Part shown: piece by piece, positions 10,671-19,540 of the stretch
How positions within the stretch are numbered: position 1 is the first letter of the stretch
Layout of the letters: each line of letters opens with the position of its first letter
NCBI RefSeq assembly: GCF_019331795.1
Contig: NZ_JAHPZL010000004.1
Span: 1-53,769 of the forward strand
Source of the DNA: Austwickia sp. TVS 96-490-7B
GTDB lineage: Bacteria > Actinomycetota > Actinomycetes > Actinomycetales > Dermatophilaceae
Length of the DNA: 53,769 bases
Direction of reading: 5' to 3'
Made by a program: the position numbers and the translations under genes
The notes under the pieces: model-generated
Told to the model about the DNA's origin: nothing
Database searches by the model: none
What the model saw: only the letters and a program-made list of their open reading frames with translations

Positions 10671-11408
10671 TCATAGCGTGACGATCATGTGTGGGTGGGC
10701 GTCCGGGGTGAGCCATTGCATGATGCGTTTGAGGTCGGTTTCACCTATCGCCACACAGCCTAAGGTGGGTCGTCCATCGCTGACGTGCAGGAAAAAACCG
10801 CTGCCGCCGTACGGCACTCGTCGGGGGTTGACGCCCATCACCACGGCGTAGTTGTAGACGAAGCCGCTGTCGCCGAGACTTTCTCCGCGGGGGCGTTTCG
10901 GGTCGTAGACGTGGGTGTTATAGGTCGGGGAATCTGAGTCGTCGTCCCAGTAGTCGTGAGGTCCGGCGATGAAGTACGGCATGCGGGTTCCTGGATTGTC
11001 TTTGATTCCAAAGGTTTCGGTGAGAGCCCAGGTCCCGAGGGGGGTGAGCAGTGATCCTTCGTACGCCGCTCCGACACCTCGTTCTCCTACCTTGGCACGT
11101 AGCTGGGGTGAGCTGGGGAGGCCTCGTCCGGGCGCGGTGACATTCCATGCTTGCAGGCTCGCGGAGGTGCAGCTGCGGCAGTCAGCTCGCACCACGATGA
11201 GTTGTCGGGCAGTTCCGGTGTAGGGGACGGGAAGCGCCAGGTCGAATGGTGTGTCCACCGATTCGCGGGGGGCAGCCCAGTCGGATACGGCGGGCGCTCC
11301 GTCCGGCCCGGGTGGTGGGGCAAGCGCGTGGGAGGTGCCGACGGGCAGGGCCAATGCCAGTGCCAGTCCGGCGAGGACGGGCGCGATACGGCGGGAGAGG
11401 GACACCAT
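10671..11408 (-). CDS. Secreted L,D-transpeptidase (YkuD family)
   Basis: The 245-residue protein has an N-terminal signal peptide (SRRIAPVLAGLALALALPVG, cleavage near residue 29) and an L,D-transpeptidase catalytic domain in the C-terminal half. The active-site motif is HVSDGRPTLGCVAIG with the nucleophilic Cys at about residue 222. Such enzymes make 3-3 cross-links in peptidoglycan or anchor proteins; some YkuD relatives are hydrolases, and this one lacks a separate peptidoglycan-binding domain. The region AYEGSLLTPLGTWAL with a later HVYDPKRP is typical of the YkuD fold. It converges with the MFS gene and diverges from the amidohydrolase gene. Confidence 0.85.
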   Translation of the reverse strand: MVSLSRRIAPVLAGLALALALPVGTSHALAPPPGPDGAPAVSDWAAPRESVDTPFDLALPVPYTGTARQLIVVRADCRSCTSASLQAWNVTAPGRGLPSSPQLRAKVGERGVGAAYEGSLLTPLGTWALTETFGIKDNPGTRMPYFIAGPHDYWDDDSDSPTYNTHVYDPKRPRGESLGDSGFVYNYAVVMGVNPRRVPYGGSGFFLHVSDGRPTLGCVAIGETDLKRIMQWLTPDAHPHMIVTL

Positions 11409-11534
11409 GTGTGCTCATCGGCTGCGGCGACGCGGAGTGAAGGGCGAAGGGTTGAGGCACTGTCTGGCCGTTTGAGGCGCCGTCGTACGATCCGAATGTT
11501 GTCCCCTGTCGTGTCGTCGGTGAGGAGCATCGTG

Positions 11535-12311
11535 ATGGGTTCGTCGATTTTTCGGGTCGCTGCGGCCCAGTTGTCGTCTACCGGTGACCCGGTGGAAAAC
11601 CTGGCTGCAGTGGAGGAATGGACCCAGCGCGCCGCGGATGACGGGGCCCAGTTGGTGGTCTTCCCGGAAGCGACGATGGCGTGTTTTGGGACCCGGTTGG
11701 CTCAGGTCGCTGAGGACCTCGACGGTCCGTTTGCGTCGGGGGTGCGGGGGGTGGCGCGCCGTTGCGGGGTGACCGTGGCGGTGGGGATGTTCACGCCGGC
11801 GTCGCAGGGTCGGGTGCACAACACGGTGATGGTGAGCGGCCCGGCCGGGGAGTGGCGTTACGACAAGGTGCATTTGTACGACGCCTTCGGGTCTCGGGAG
11901 TCTGACTATGTCGCGCCGGGCCGGGAGGTGGTGACAGCTCAGGTGGGGGATGTCACGGTGGGGGTGGCGACCTGTTACGACGTCCGATTCGCTGACCAGT
12001 TCACGGCGTTGGGGCGGGCGGGCGCTCAGGTGGTGGTGCTGCCGGCGTCGTGGAGCGATGGGCCGGGCAAGGCTGAGCAGTGGGATCTGTTGACGCGGGC
12101 GCGAGCGATGGATGCGCAGGCTTACCTGGTGGCCTGCGATCAGGCGTGGCGTCCATCGAAAGGTGATGATGCGTTGGGGATTGGGCGCTCAGTGGTGGCT
12201 GACCCGGTGGGTGGGGTGCGGGCCAGATTGGGACATGAGTCGGGGTTGTTAGTCACTGACGTTGATCTGACTCTGGTGGAGCAGGTACGTCGACGAATCC
12301 CCATCCTGTGA
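11535..12311 (+). CDS. Nitrilase/omega-amidase family hydrolase
   Basis: The 258 residues carry the nitrilase-superfamily triad: Glu in VVFPEATMACFG, Lys in RYDKVHLYDAFG and Cys in GVATCYDVRFADQF. Members hydrolyse carbon-nitrogen bonds; a close group is the omega-amidase/deaminated glutathione amidase family, which removes faulty metabolites. The start ATG 11535 has GGAG 8 bases upstream and gives MGSSIFRVAAAQLSS, the usual family N-terminus; a GTG one codon earlier is the alternative. It is divergent from the L,D-transpeptidase. Substrate is not settled by sequence. Confidence 0.88.
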   Translation: MGSSIFRVAAAQLSSTGDPVENLAAVEEWTQRAADDGAQLVVFPEATMACFGTRLAQVAEDLDGPFASGVRGVARRCGVTVAVGMFTPASQGRVHNTVMVSGPAGEWRYDKVHLYDAFGSRESDYVAPGREVVTAQVGDVTVGVATCYDVRFADQFTALGRAGAQVVVLPASWSDGPGKAEQWDLLTRARAMDAQAYLVACDQAWRPSKGDDALGIGRSVVADPVGGVRARLGHESGLLVTDVDLTLVEQVRRRIPIL

Positions 12312-12405
12312 TCCGAACCCTCTCGGAGAATCCTTGAGTAGCAATCCTTTCCGACGATGAGTCCGGGTGAGGGAGTTCCCTCCCCGACGGCATCGGAGGA
12401 CCGAC

Positions 12406-13818
12406 GTGAGTGTTCAGGCACTGGGGCAGGACGAGGACACGATCTCGTTGCGGCATGGCCGCGGCGTCCTCGGGAAAATCATGACAGTGGGATTGGTGGG
12501 TCTACTCGGGGCCGTTCTGGTCGGGGTAGTTGCCGCCTACGAGCTGCGGATCTTGTCTGGGCTGTCCCAAGAGCAAGCTGCTCTCAACACGCTGCAGAAA
12601 ACAGCTCAACAGCTGCGGTATGGCAACGCTGAGGTCAGTGGGTGGGAGCTGGGCGTCGTCGGGGACGTCTATCGGTTGGGGACCGAGAAAGGACTCACCG
12701 GTGAGACCGCAGCAAACCGCAACGGGTTTATTAAGTCCCGGGAACGCATCAAAGGACAGCTGAGCTCTTTCCCGGTCGGTGATCTCGTCGACTCCGAAAA
12801 AGCAACTTTCGAGAAGGTCCAAAAGCTGTACGACGCTTACTTTGCCGCTGACGATGCCGCTATTCAGCTCTATCAGAAGGGCGACGAGGCGTCACGGAAA
12901 AAGGCTGACGCAAGCATCAATGGAGGCGATGCGGGGTCGGCCTTTAATGCTCTCGACGAGTCAACCACCAATCTGGTCAACTCGATCAGCTCACGGGTGG
13001 CGGCGAAAGCGGAGGACTCGCAAGACGCCACGAACCGCACCACATGGTTGCTGGTGGGCACGGTGACTGTCCTCGCTGCTGTCATCATCGTCGCTGCTCG
13101 GCTGATTGCGTCCCCCATCCGAGCGGCTTTGGTGTCGGTGCGCAACTGTTTGCACGCGATGGGCCGTGGCGACATGACAGTGCCTGCTCAGGTCACCACC
13201 CGCGACGAGGTCGGTCAGATGGCAGCCGCTGCGGAGCAGACCCGCACCTCGATCCGCGCGTTGATCGGAGAGCTCACTGAGTCAAGCATTTCCGTTGCAG
13301 AGGGGTCGGGGAAGGTGTCCTCCGTCTCTGAGTCCATCGGACGGGATGCCGCTCACGCGGCGGAACAGCTCACCGCTGTCTCCACGGCCGCGGACGATGT
13401 CTCCCGCAATGTGCAGACCGTGGCCGCTGGCACCGAAGAAATGACCGCCTCCATCCGCGAAATCTCCAAAAACACCACCGACGCCGCCGGCGTCGCCGCC
13501 TCCGCCGTCCAAGTCGCCGACCGCACCGAAGCCGCCGTCGCCGCCATCAGCGAAATCGCCGCCATCATCTCCCAAATCAACGACACCCAAGCCACCATCG
13601 CCTCCGCCGTCGAAGAACAAACCGCCACCACCAACGAAATGAGTCGGAATGTCTCCGAAGCCGCTTCTGGGGCGCAACATATCGCCACGAATGTCTTAAA
13701 CGCCGCCGCTCAAGCCCGGCAGAGCCGAGACGCCGCCGATTCACTCATGGGTTCCACCGACGAACTCGCGGGGCAGGCCGGTCAGCTTCGGTCCCTGGTG
13801 AACCGCTTCACCTGTTGA
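12406..13818 (+). CDS. Methyl-accepting chemotaxis-like protein lacking the signalling tip
   Basis: The 470-residue protein starts at GTG 12406 (GGAGG 6 bases upstream). It has a transmembrane helix at about 27-48, an extracytoplasmic four-helix-like sensor region (50-210), a second TM helix (about 212-235), HAMP (to about 290) and a long coiled coil that contains GTEEMTASIREISKNTTDAA and AIASEEQ-like SAVEEQTATTNEMSRNV, typical of actinobacterial MCPs. The highly conserved hairpin tip that binds CheA/CheW (normally near EQTNLLALNA) is absent: VADRTEAAVAAISEIAAIIS joins the two arms directly. No che genes are near. It may signal to another partner or be non-signalling. Its end overlaps the convergent GT-C gene by 11 bases. 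Confidence 0.85.
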   Translation: MSVQALGQDEDTISLRHGRGVLGKIMTVGLVGLLGAVLVGVVAAYELRILSGLSQEQAALNTLQKTAQQLRYGNAEVSGWELGVVGDVYRLGTEKGLTGETAANRNGFIKSRERIKGQLSSFPVGDLVDSEKATFEKVQKLYDAYFAADDAAIQLYQKGDEASRKKADASINGGDAGSAFNALDESTTNLVNSISSRVAAKAEDSQDATNRTTWLLVGTVTVLAAVIIVAARLIASPIRAALVSVRNCLHAMGRGDMTVPAQVTTRDEVGQMAAAAEQTRTSIRALIGELTESSISVAEGSGKVSSVSESIGRDAAHAAEQLTAVSTAADDVSRNVQTVAAGTEEMTASIREISKNTTDAAGVAASAVQVADRTEAAVAAISEIAAIISQINDTQATIASAVEEQTATTNEMSRNVSEAASGAQHIATNVLNAAAQARQSRDAADSLMGSTDELAGQAGQLRSLVNRFTC

Positions 13819-15547
13819 CCTGGTCAGTGCGTTGCAGCACCAGGATGCGCTCGTCTGCGTCGACCTGGCGGTATGACCGCGACAGGTAGGCCATCAGCGG
13901 GTCCCGGTCTGCGTCCCCCTGGATTGACCCGCTGCGGAGGCGTTCCCGGTCCACCATCACGATCTGCGGGGCGTCTCCGGAGGTGCGTAACCACTGGACG
14001 GTGGTCTCGTTCGCTGGACCGTACTCTTCCATCCACAGGATCGGGGTCGCTGGGATGGCGTCGCCGATCAGGTACGCCCCGGGGCTGCCGATCAGCATCA
14101 ATCGGGATCCCGGGGTCACCCACCGCCGGAGAAGTCGCAGACGTTCGTCGTACGCCGTTTTTGTCCCTTGGTCGGTCCACACTCCAGCCCAGGCGCCTTG
14201 GTCAATATGGGCGGTCATCGTGGTGACGGGGGGTTGCGCAGCGACGCCCCACGTCCCTACGGCCGCTAACGGCAGGATCACCACCAACCCGGCCAGTCCC
14301 TTGGCCCATCCATGCCGGGGCCCCGCGAGGTCACGGACCATCCGCACCCAGCCCACCGACAACGCAGAGACCAACATCGAAGCCCCGACGCCGTGCACGG
14401 CCCGCATCGGGCCGGATGACGTGGTCGCTGCCACCAACGGCACCTGGATCACGGCAGCTGGTGCGGCCAACACAAAGAGCACGCCCACGGCCCGGTCCCG
14501 CCGATACCAGGCGTCCACGCATACCGGCACCACCAGGATCACCACGAGCACCATCGCGGTGGCCGTCATGGAGCCCCGAAACACTGCAGCGGCATCGCCG
14601 CGTGCCGCGGACAGCACATGCACTGCCGCCAACGCGATCACCGCCACGCTCGTCCCAGCTACCCGCCACACAGCCCACCCTGGACGTAGTGCCCCGACCA
14701 GGGCCAGACCCACTCCGAGATGCATGGGCAGATAGCGGCGGTGAAACAGGTCGGCGTACACGCTCAACGCATTGCCCAACCTGGTGGACAACGGAAGACG
14801 ATCACCCTGGTAGGCGATGGTGAAGTCCACGGTGTGTTGCAAGGCACCCCATCCGGGGACGCAGAGCAGCCACACCAGGAAAGGCAGTCCCACCACCGTC
14901 CCACCCACGACGAGCGAGCGCCACGCATGGTGTCGACGTCCGATCACTGCTGTCGCCCCCAGCAGCCACACGGCGGACGGCAACATGTTGGGGAAGGTCG
15001 CACAAGCCGCCGCGGCTGAAGCAGCAGCGATGACATACCAGCGCCGAGTTCCAGTCCACACTCCAGCGGCGGCGGCAGCAATGGCCACATGCAACGCCAC
15101 CACGGGCGACGAGTTATAGCTGAACTGAAACAGGTTGTAGGGCAACACCAGCAGACCGGACACTCCCCCGGCCAACGCTGCTGCAGGACCCACTCGTCGG
15201 CGTAACGCCATGAAACACACGGCTGCCGCGAGCGCCGCTGAGGTCAGGAAAAACACTCTGCAGGCCAGGACGAGGCCGGTGAGGCCGTGCCAGGACACCC
15301 AAAGTCGGACGAAGGGGACCGCTGGGGCCGCGCCGAGAGTTTGCACGTTGAGTTCGTCGATGAAGAGTTGATCGCCCAGGGAGAGTCGCCAGGCCTGGGC
15401 GATGACGTGGCCGTCGTCGTGGAAGCTCGCGCCGTATCTGATGCGCCATATCGCCCAACTGACCAGGAGGGCAGCGGTGACAGCGACTCCGAGCGTCTCC
15501 GTCCGGGGACGACGCCAGGTCTCGGAGCGGAAAGACATGAAGGGCAT
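13808..15547 (-). CDS. Multi-pass membrane glycosyltransferase-like protein (GT-C type)
   Basis: The 579-residue protein has about 11-12 hydrophobic helices and a hydrophilic C-terminal domain (about 455-579). An acidic pair in the first extracytoplasmic loop (FHDDGHVIAQAW, residues 42-53) is placed like the catalytic DD/DE of GT-C polyprenyl-sugar transferases. The C-terminal domain ends TPILWMEEYGPANETTVQWL and IVMVDRERLRSG, as in uncharacterised actinobacterial arabinosyl/mannosyltransferase-like proteins. Acceptor is unknown; envelope glycan or protein glycosylation is a reasonable guess. Start 15547 or the ATG three codons later are about equally good. Confidence 0.65.
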   Translation of the reverse strand: MPFMSFRSETWRRPRTETLGVAVTAALLVSWAIWRIRYGASFHDDGHVIAQAWRLSLGDQLFIDELNVQTLGAAPAVPFVRLWVSWHGLTGLVLACRVFFLTSAALAAAVCFMALRRRVGPAAALAGGVSGLLVLPYNLFQFSYNSSPVVALHVAIAAAAAGVWTGTRRWYVIAAASAAAACATFPNMLPSAVWLLGATAVIGRRHHAWRSLVVGGTVVGLPFLVWLLCVPGWGALQHTVDFTIAYQGDRLPLSTRLGNALSVYADLFHRRYLPMHLGVGLALVGALRPGWAVWRVAGTSVAVIALAAVHVLSAARGDAAAVFRGSMTATAMVLVVILVVPVCVDAWYRRDRAVGVLFVLAAPAAVIQVPLVAATTSSGPMRAVHGVGASMLVSALSVGWVRMVRDLAGPRHGWAKGLAGLVVILPLAAVGTWGVAAQPPVTTMTAHIDQGAWAGVWTDQGTKTAYDERLRLLRRWVTPGSRLMLIGSPGAYLIGDAIPATPILWMEEYGPANETTVQWLRTSGDAPQIVMVDRERLRSGSIQGDADRDPLMAYLSRSYRQVDADERILVLQRTDQVNR

Positions 15548-15732
15548 CCTGCCATGTCGACTTCGGGGGCTGCCGCGTCGATTCTGCTGCGAGGTGACCC
15601 TGACCAGGCGTATTGTGCGCTTCGGCTGGGGTCTCGTTGTGCCGGTGGGGCCCTCGTGAAATTTTTCTCGAACTGCCGTTCCGGCAAACTCTTCACAGAG
15701 TTACGCTGGCCACGGCGAAAGGAGCCTTGACT

Positions 15733-16929
15733 ATGGCACTTGCACAGCGACTGGCGAACCTCGGGACAGAAACAGCGTTCGCCGTCTCGGCCACAGCGGC
15801 GGACTGGGCGGCTCGCGGCAACACCGTGTACCCCTTCCACCTCGGTGATATCGACCTGGCGACTCCCGCGAACATCGTGGAGGCCATGAACAAGGCGATT
15901 GCCGACGGCAAGACAGGGTACTGCCCCGGCGCCGGGATCCCCCAGCTTCGAGAAGCTCTCGCCGCTGACATCAACTCCCTGCGCGGCACCGACTACACCG
16001 CGAACAACGTCATCGTGCAGCCTGGCGGCAAGCCGGTCATCACCAAATTCCTTCAGGCTGTCATGGACCCAGGTGATGAGGTCCTCTTCCCCAACCCAGG
16101 TTTCCCGATCTACGAATCGCAGATCGAATACCTCGGCGGTGTCGGCCTGCCCTACGGGTACGTCCCGACGGAGACTGGCTTCAAGCTGGACTTCGACCGG
16201 ATCCGCGCCATGGTGACCCCCAAGACCAAGGCGATCATCTATAACGACCTGCAAAACCCGATCAGCGCTGAATCCACGGACGCCGAACGGGAAGAGGTCG
16301 CCCGGTTCGCCCAAGAGCACGACCTGTGGGTGCTCTCTGATGAGGCCTACTTTGAGACCCGCTACTCAGGGCAGAGCACGTCCATCACCAGCATCGACGG
16401 GATGAAGGACCGCACGGTCATCCTCTACACCTTCTCCAAGAAGTTCGCGATGACCGGGTGGCGACTCGGCGCGGCGATCGTCCCTGACGCCCTCTCCCAG
16501 GTGTTCTCCACCCTAAACACCAACAACGAGTCATGCACTGCGCACTTCGTGCAGTACGGCGGAGTGGCCGGTCTCACCGAAGACCAGGGCGAAGTGAAGC
16601 GCATCCTGGAAGTCCTCAAGGGTCGCCGCGACGCTGCCTTTGACGCTTTGACTGCGATCCCCGGGGTGAAACTCGCCAAACCTGAATCGACGTTCTATCT
16701 CTTCCCTGATGTCACCGAAACGATGGCTCGCGTCGGCATTGAGGACCTTGGCGAATTCGCTGAAGCCGCTTTGCACCACACCGGTTGCTCCTTCTGCACC
16801 CGCAACCACTTCGGGCGTCCGTTGCCCGGGGAGGACCGTCAGTTCATCCGCATCGCCTACTCCGGGATTTCCGCCGAACGGATCACCGAGGGTCTGGGCA
16901 ACCTCAAGGAATGGGTGGAGTCCAAGTGA
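15733..16929 (+). CDS. PLP-dependent class I aminotransferase
   Basis: The 398-residue fold-type I aminotransferase has TGYCPGAGIPQLREALA near the N-terminus, NPGFPIYESQIEYLGG, YNDLQNPISAES (cofactor-binding Asn), VLSDEAYFETRYSG (Asp and Tyr at the pyridine) and YTFSKKFAMTGWRLG with the Schiff-base Lys. A late FIRIAYSGISAERI carries the carboxylate-binding Arg. ATG 15733 has AAAGGAG 8 bases upstream. The next gene starts inside its stop codon (GTGA), so the two are translationally coupled. The partner is a 2-hydroxyacid dehydrogenase, which suggests a transamination-then-reduction (or reverse) path such as amino acid to 2-oxoacid to hydroxyacid; the exact substrate is unknown. Confidence 0.9.
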   Translation: MALAQRLANLGTETAFAVSATAADWAARGNTVYPFHLGDIDLATPANIVEAMNKAIADGKTGYCPGAGIPQLREALAADINSLRGTDYTANNVIVQPGGKPVITKFLQAVMDPGDEVLFPNPGFPIYESQIEYLGGVGLPYGYVPTETGFKLDFDRIRAMVTPKTKAIIYNDLQNPISAESTDAEREEVARFAQEHDLWVLSDEAYFETRYSGQSTSITSIDGMKDRTVILYTFSKKFAMTGWRLGAAIVPDALSQVFSTLNTNNESCTAHFVQYGGVAGLTEDQGEVKRILEVLKGRRDAAFDALTAIPGVKLAKPESTFYLFPDVTETMARVGIEDLGEFAEAALHHTGCSFCTRNHFGRPLPGEDRQFIRIAYSGISAERITEGLGNLKEWVESK

Positions 16930-17900
16930 GCAAGGTCGTCATCACCAACCGCATCCCCGAATCGGCTGTCGCAGCGCTACGCGCCGTACACGACATCGAC
17001 TATTACGACGCCGAGGAGACCATTTCCCGCGAGGAACTGCTCCGTCGCGCCGCTGGCGCCGACGTCCTCGTCACTCTGCTCACTGAAAAGGTCGACGACG
17101 AACTTCTCGACGCTGCTGGTGAGCAGCTCAAAATCGTCGCGAATGTCGCGGTGGGCTACAACAACATCGACGTACCAGCCTGTGACGCTCGTGGCATCGT
17201 GGCAACGAACACCCCGAAGGTGCTCACGGAAACCACCGCCGACACCGCCTTCGGCTTGATGTTGATGGCTACCCGCCGCTTCGGTGAAGGCGAACGAGTC
17301 ATCCGCTCCGGCACCCCGTGGCAGTGGGGCATGTTCTACATGCTCGGTATGGGATTGCAGGGCAAAACTCTCGGCATCGTCGGCATGGGCCAGATCGGGC
17401 AGGCCATGGCCCGCCGAGCGGTGGCCTTCGGGATGGACATCGTCTACACCGACGAGTTCGAGCTGGACGCGGCCACCGCCGAAGCGTTGCACGCCCGCAA
17501 AGTCGACATGGACGAGTTGCTGTCCACCTCTGACGTGGTCAGCCTGCACTGCCCACTGATGGATTCCACCAAACATCTCATCAACGCCGAATCGTTGAAG
17601 AAGATGAAGAAGACCGCGTACGTCGTGAACTCGGCGCGAGGCCCGGTCATCGACGAGGCAGCGCTGGTCGACGCGCTGAAGAACGGCGACATCGCTGGCG
17701 CTGGACTGGACGTGTTTGAAAACGAACCAGCAGTGCACCCCGGCCTCCTCGAATGCGACAACGCGGTCCTGCTGCCCCACTTGGGTTCGGCGACCGTCGA
17801 GACTCGCACCGCCATGGCCGAACTCGCTGCGCAGAACGTGCTGGATCTGCTCTCGGGTCAGCCTGCGCTCACCCCAGTCACCCAGAAAACCAGTCTGTAA
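16926..17900 (+). CDS. D-2-hydroxyacid dehydrogenase (glyoxylate/hydroxypyruvate reductase type)
   Basis: The 324 residues show the NAD-binding GIVGMGQIGQAMARRAVAFG and the three catalytic residues of the family: Arg in YVVNSARGPVIDE, Glu in LDVFENEPAVHPG and His in LLPHLGSATVETR. VAVGYNNIDVPACDARG is the usual substrate-loop region. It resembles glyoxylate reductases (GyaR type). The GTG start at 16926 overlaps the aminotransferase stop, with GGAG 5 bases before, and the two probably act on a shared oxoacid such as glyoxylate or hydroxypyruvate. A hairpin terminator follows at 17932. Confidence 0.9.
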   Translation: MSKVVITNRIPESAVAALRAVHDIDYYDAEETISREELLRRAAGADVLVTLLTEKVDDELLDAAGEQLKIVANVAVGYNNIDVPACDARGIVATNTPKVLTETTADTAFGLMLMATRRFGEGERVIRSGTPWQWGMFYMLGMGLQGKTLGIVGMGQIGQAMARRAVAFGMDIVYTDEFELDAATAEALHARKVDMDELLSTSDVVSLHCPLMDSTKHLINAESLKKMKKTAYVVNSARGPVIDEAALVDALKNGDIAGAGLDVFENEPAVHPGLLECDNAVLLPHLGSATVETRTAMAELAAQNVLDLLSGQPALTPVTQKTSL

Positions 17901-17931
17901 CCATCCGCTGATCCTGACCGATCAGCACTCC

Positions 17932-17964
17932 TCGTCCCCGTCGTGGCTGCCGCGGCGGGGACGA
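17932..17964 (+). terminator. Hairpin terminator after the dehydrogenase gene
   Basis: TCGTCCCCG (17932-17940) pairs with CGGGGACGA (17956-17964) across a 15-base loop, 32 bases after the stop. It ends the aminotransferase/dehydrogenase operon. Confidence 0.65.
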
Positions 17965-18054
17965 CCCCTATCCCGACACGATGACGCGTAGTGCCACCAG
18001 ATCCCTGTCCTGTCAAGTAGATCCGGGCCATACTGACAGTGACGAGGAGGTCCC

Positions 18055-18567
18055 ATGACCCTACTGTGGGTAGTCGTGGCATGGTGCGCAGGCATCATCG
18101 TCCATACGTGTGGCCACTACATCGCTTTCCGCGCCGTCGGGGTCCCTGCTGCAGAGGTCAGGGTGCGATACGGCCTCAACGGCGGGCACATCGAACTCAG
18201 AGACGGAGACACCTGGGTTGTCCCCGGCAATCCCACCTACGTTCCCATCTTCATCCGGCTCGTCCCGCACCGGCGACATACCTTCCTCACCATCGCCGCC
18301 GGACAAGGAACGGAACTCCTCGTCGCGGCAGCAGCCGTCCTCGCCCTCGTCCACGCCGAGCAGAACGGCCTTGCCAGCGTGGTCGCCGGAGTCTCTGCGG
18401 CTTTGTTCCTCGTAGACCTCGCCATTGGCCTGGCCACCACCCTTTCGTGGCGACGCCCCACCTGTGACGCCGCCTCCTTATGGGTGCTCGCCCCAGACCG
18501 GGCGCTCGGCTTCCTCATCATTTCCGCGCTGGCCCGTCTCGCACTGGTTTTCTTGGCTAACGTGTGA
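18055..18567 (+). CDS. Membrane protein, degenerate M50-peptidase-like
   Basis: The 170-residue protein has about four hydrophobic segments (1-20, 80-100, 108-128, 150-168). The first helix carries VHTCGHYIAFRAVGVPAAEV, which lines up with the HEXXH helix of site-2 (M50) metalloproteases (VHELGHALAARLLGV type) but has Thr where the catalytic Glu should be. The next part (VRVRYGLNGGHIELRDGDTW) resembles the beta-rich segment after that helix. The start has GGAGG 4 bases upstream. No neighbour in the same operon is seen. It is either a dead protease relative or a chance likeness. Confidence 0.6.
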   Translation: MTLLWVVVAWCAGIIVHTCGHYIAFRAVGVPAAEVRVRYGLNGGHIELRDGDTWVVPGNPTYVPIFIRLVPHRRHTFLTIAAGQGTELLVAAAAVLALVHAEQNGLASVVAGVSAALFLVDLAIGLATTLSWRRPTCDAASLWVLAPDRALGFLIISALARLALVFLANV

Positions 18568-18592
18568 TCTGCGCCAGTGATCCTGGCCGGGC

Positions 18593-19333
18593 TCACTGGC
18601 CTAGGGTGCGCGCCAAGAGATCCTCCAGCTCAGCAAACATGCGTTCGGTGCCCACTTCCTGGTACGACGACGTATCGGCCATGGTGAAGCCGTGCGGTGC
18701 CTCCGGATAGATCGCACTGGTCGCGGTCAAACCTGCGGCGGTCAGGGAATCTTCCAGCGTGGTGATCGCCTCAGCCGGGTTGAACGTGTCGTGGTCGGCG
18801 TGGCCAAACAGATATTCGGCGTGAGTACGGGCCACCAACCGGTGACAGCTGGTCGGGGTGTCGTCGACAAGGTTCGCGCCATGGAATCCGCCGACAGCGA
18901 CAATCTGGTCCGGGTGCAGCGCCGCAGCACGCACCGCCAGCCGAGCCCCCATGCAGTAGCCGGTCGTGGCATACGGTCCAGTTGCGTGCCGCGAGAGGAC
19001 CTCGACCCAGGTGTGGGTGTCCGCGTCAGAGAGTTCCGCGGTGTAACGCTGGACTCGCGGCAGCGACTCCTGCCCAAACGCAGCGCGATTCTCCGGGACC
19101 CGCAAATCCATAGTGGGCGCCAGATCAGCAACGGTGCCTTCCCGGTAAAACACGTGGGGCATGAGGACGACGTACCCCCACGACGCGATCCGGTCGGCCA
19201 TCTGTCGGGTGCGATCTCGAAGACCGATGGCGTCGACGAAAAACAACACCCCGGGGTGTGGTGCCTCGTCGGGGCGAGCAAGGTAAGCCTCGGTCGATCC
19301 GGCCGGGGCGTCAATCTGGATCATCTGTGACAT
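18593..19333 (-). CDS. Dienelactone hydrolase family protein
   Basis: The 246-residue alpha/beta hydrolase has the Cys nucleophile elbow TGYCMGARLAVRAAALHP characteristic of dienelactone hydrolases, followed by the acid at GHADHDTFNPAE and the His at EAPHGFTMADT. FFVDAIGLRDRTRQMADRIA and VLMPHVFYREG are typical of the DLH lid and oxyanion region. MSQMIQIDAPAGS at 19333 is taken as the start because an AGGCAGG lies just upstream; longer starts up to 19369 exist. The substrate is unknown; aromatic-degradation genes are not nearby, so a general carboxyl-ester hydrolase role is more likely. Divergent from the two-component regulator gene. Confidence 0.88.
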   Translation of the reverse strand: MSQMIQIDAPAGSTEAYLARPDEAPHPGVLFFVDAIGLRDRTRQMADRIASWGYVVLMPHVFYREGTVADLAPTMDLRVPENRAAFGQESLPRVQRYTAELSDADTHTWVEVLSRHATGPYATTGYCMGARLAVRAAALHPDQIVAVGGFHGANLVDDTPTSCHRLVARTHAEYLFGHADHDTFNPAEAITTLEDSLTAAGLTATSAIYPEAPHGFTMADTSSYQEVGTERMFAELEDLLARTLGQ

Positions 19334-19540
19334 ACCTGCCTGACTAGTCCACCACACCCGTTGATGCAAGAGGCCACTCGGAAGAACTGGCCACCAAATT
19401 CACACCGAGTTGAGGTCTTGAGTCCCTGACGTCCCGGCGTGCCGCGTGATGTCATGTCAAGGGCCCAGGCTCCCGGCAGCTGGGCCAGACGGCGGACAGC
19501 TTCACGCCGTACGGTCGTGACCTGGAGGACAGAGTTAGCC

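Noticed and set aside
13282-13680. 132-residue Gly/Asp-rich frame antisense to the MCP gene.
   Set aside because: It mirrors a C-ending, Ala/Val-rich coding region and has no start signals; a shadow frame.
15244-16320. 358-residue minus-strand frame overlapping the aminotransferase.
   Set aside because: It covers two real genes on different strands and has no recognisable domain.
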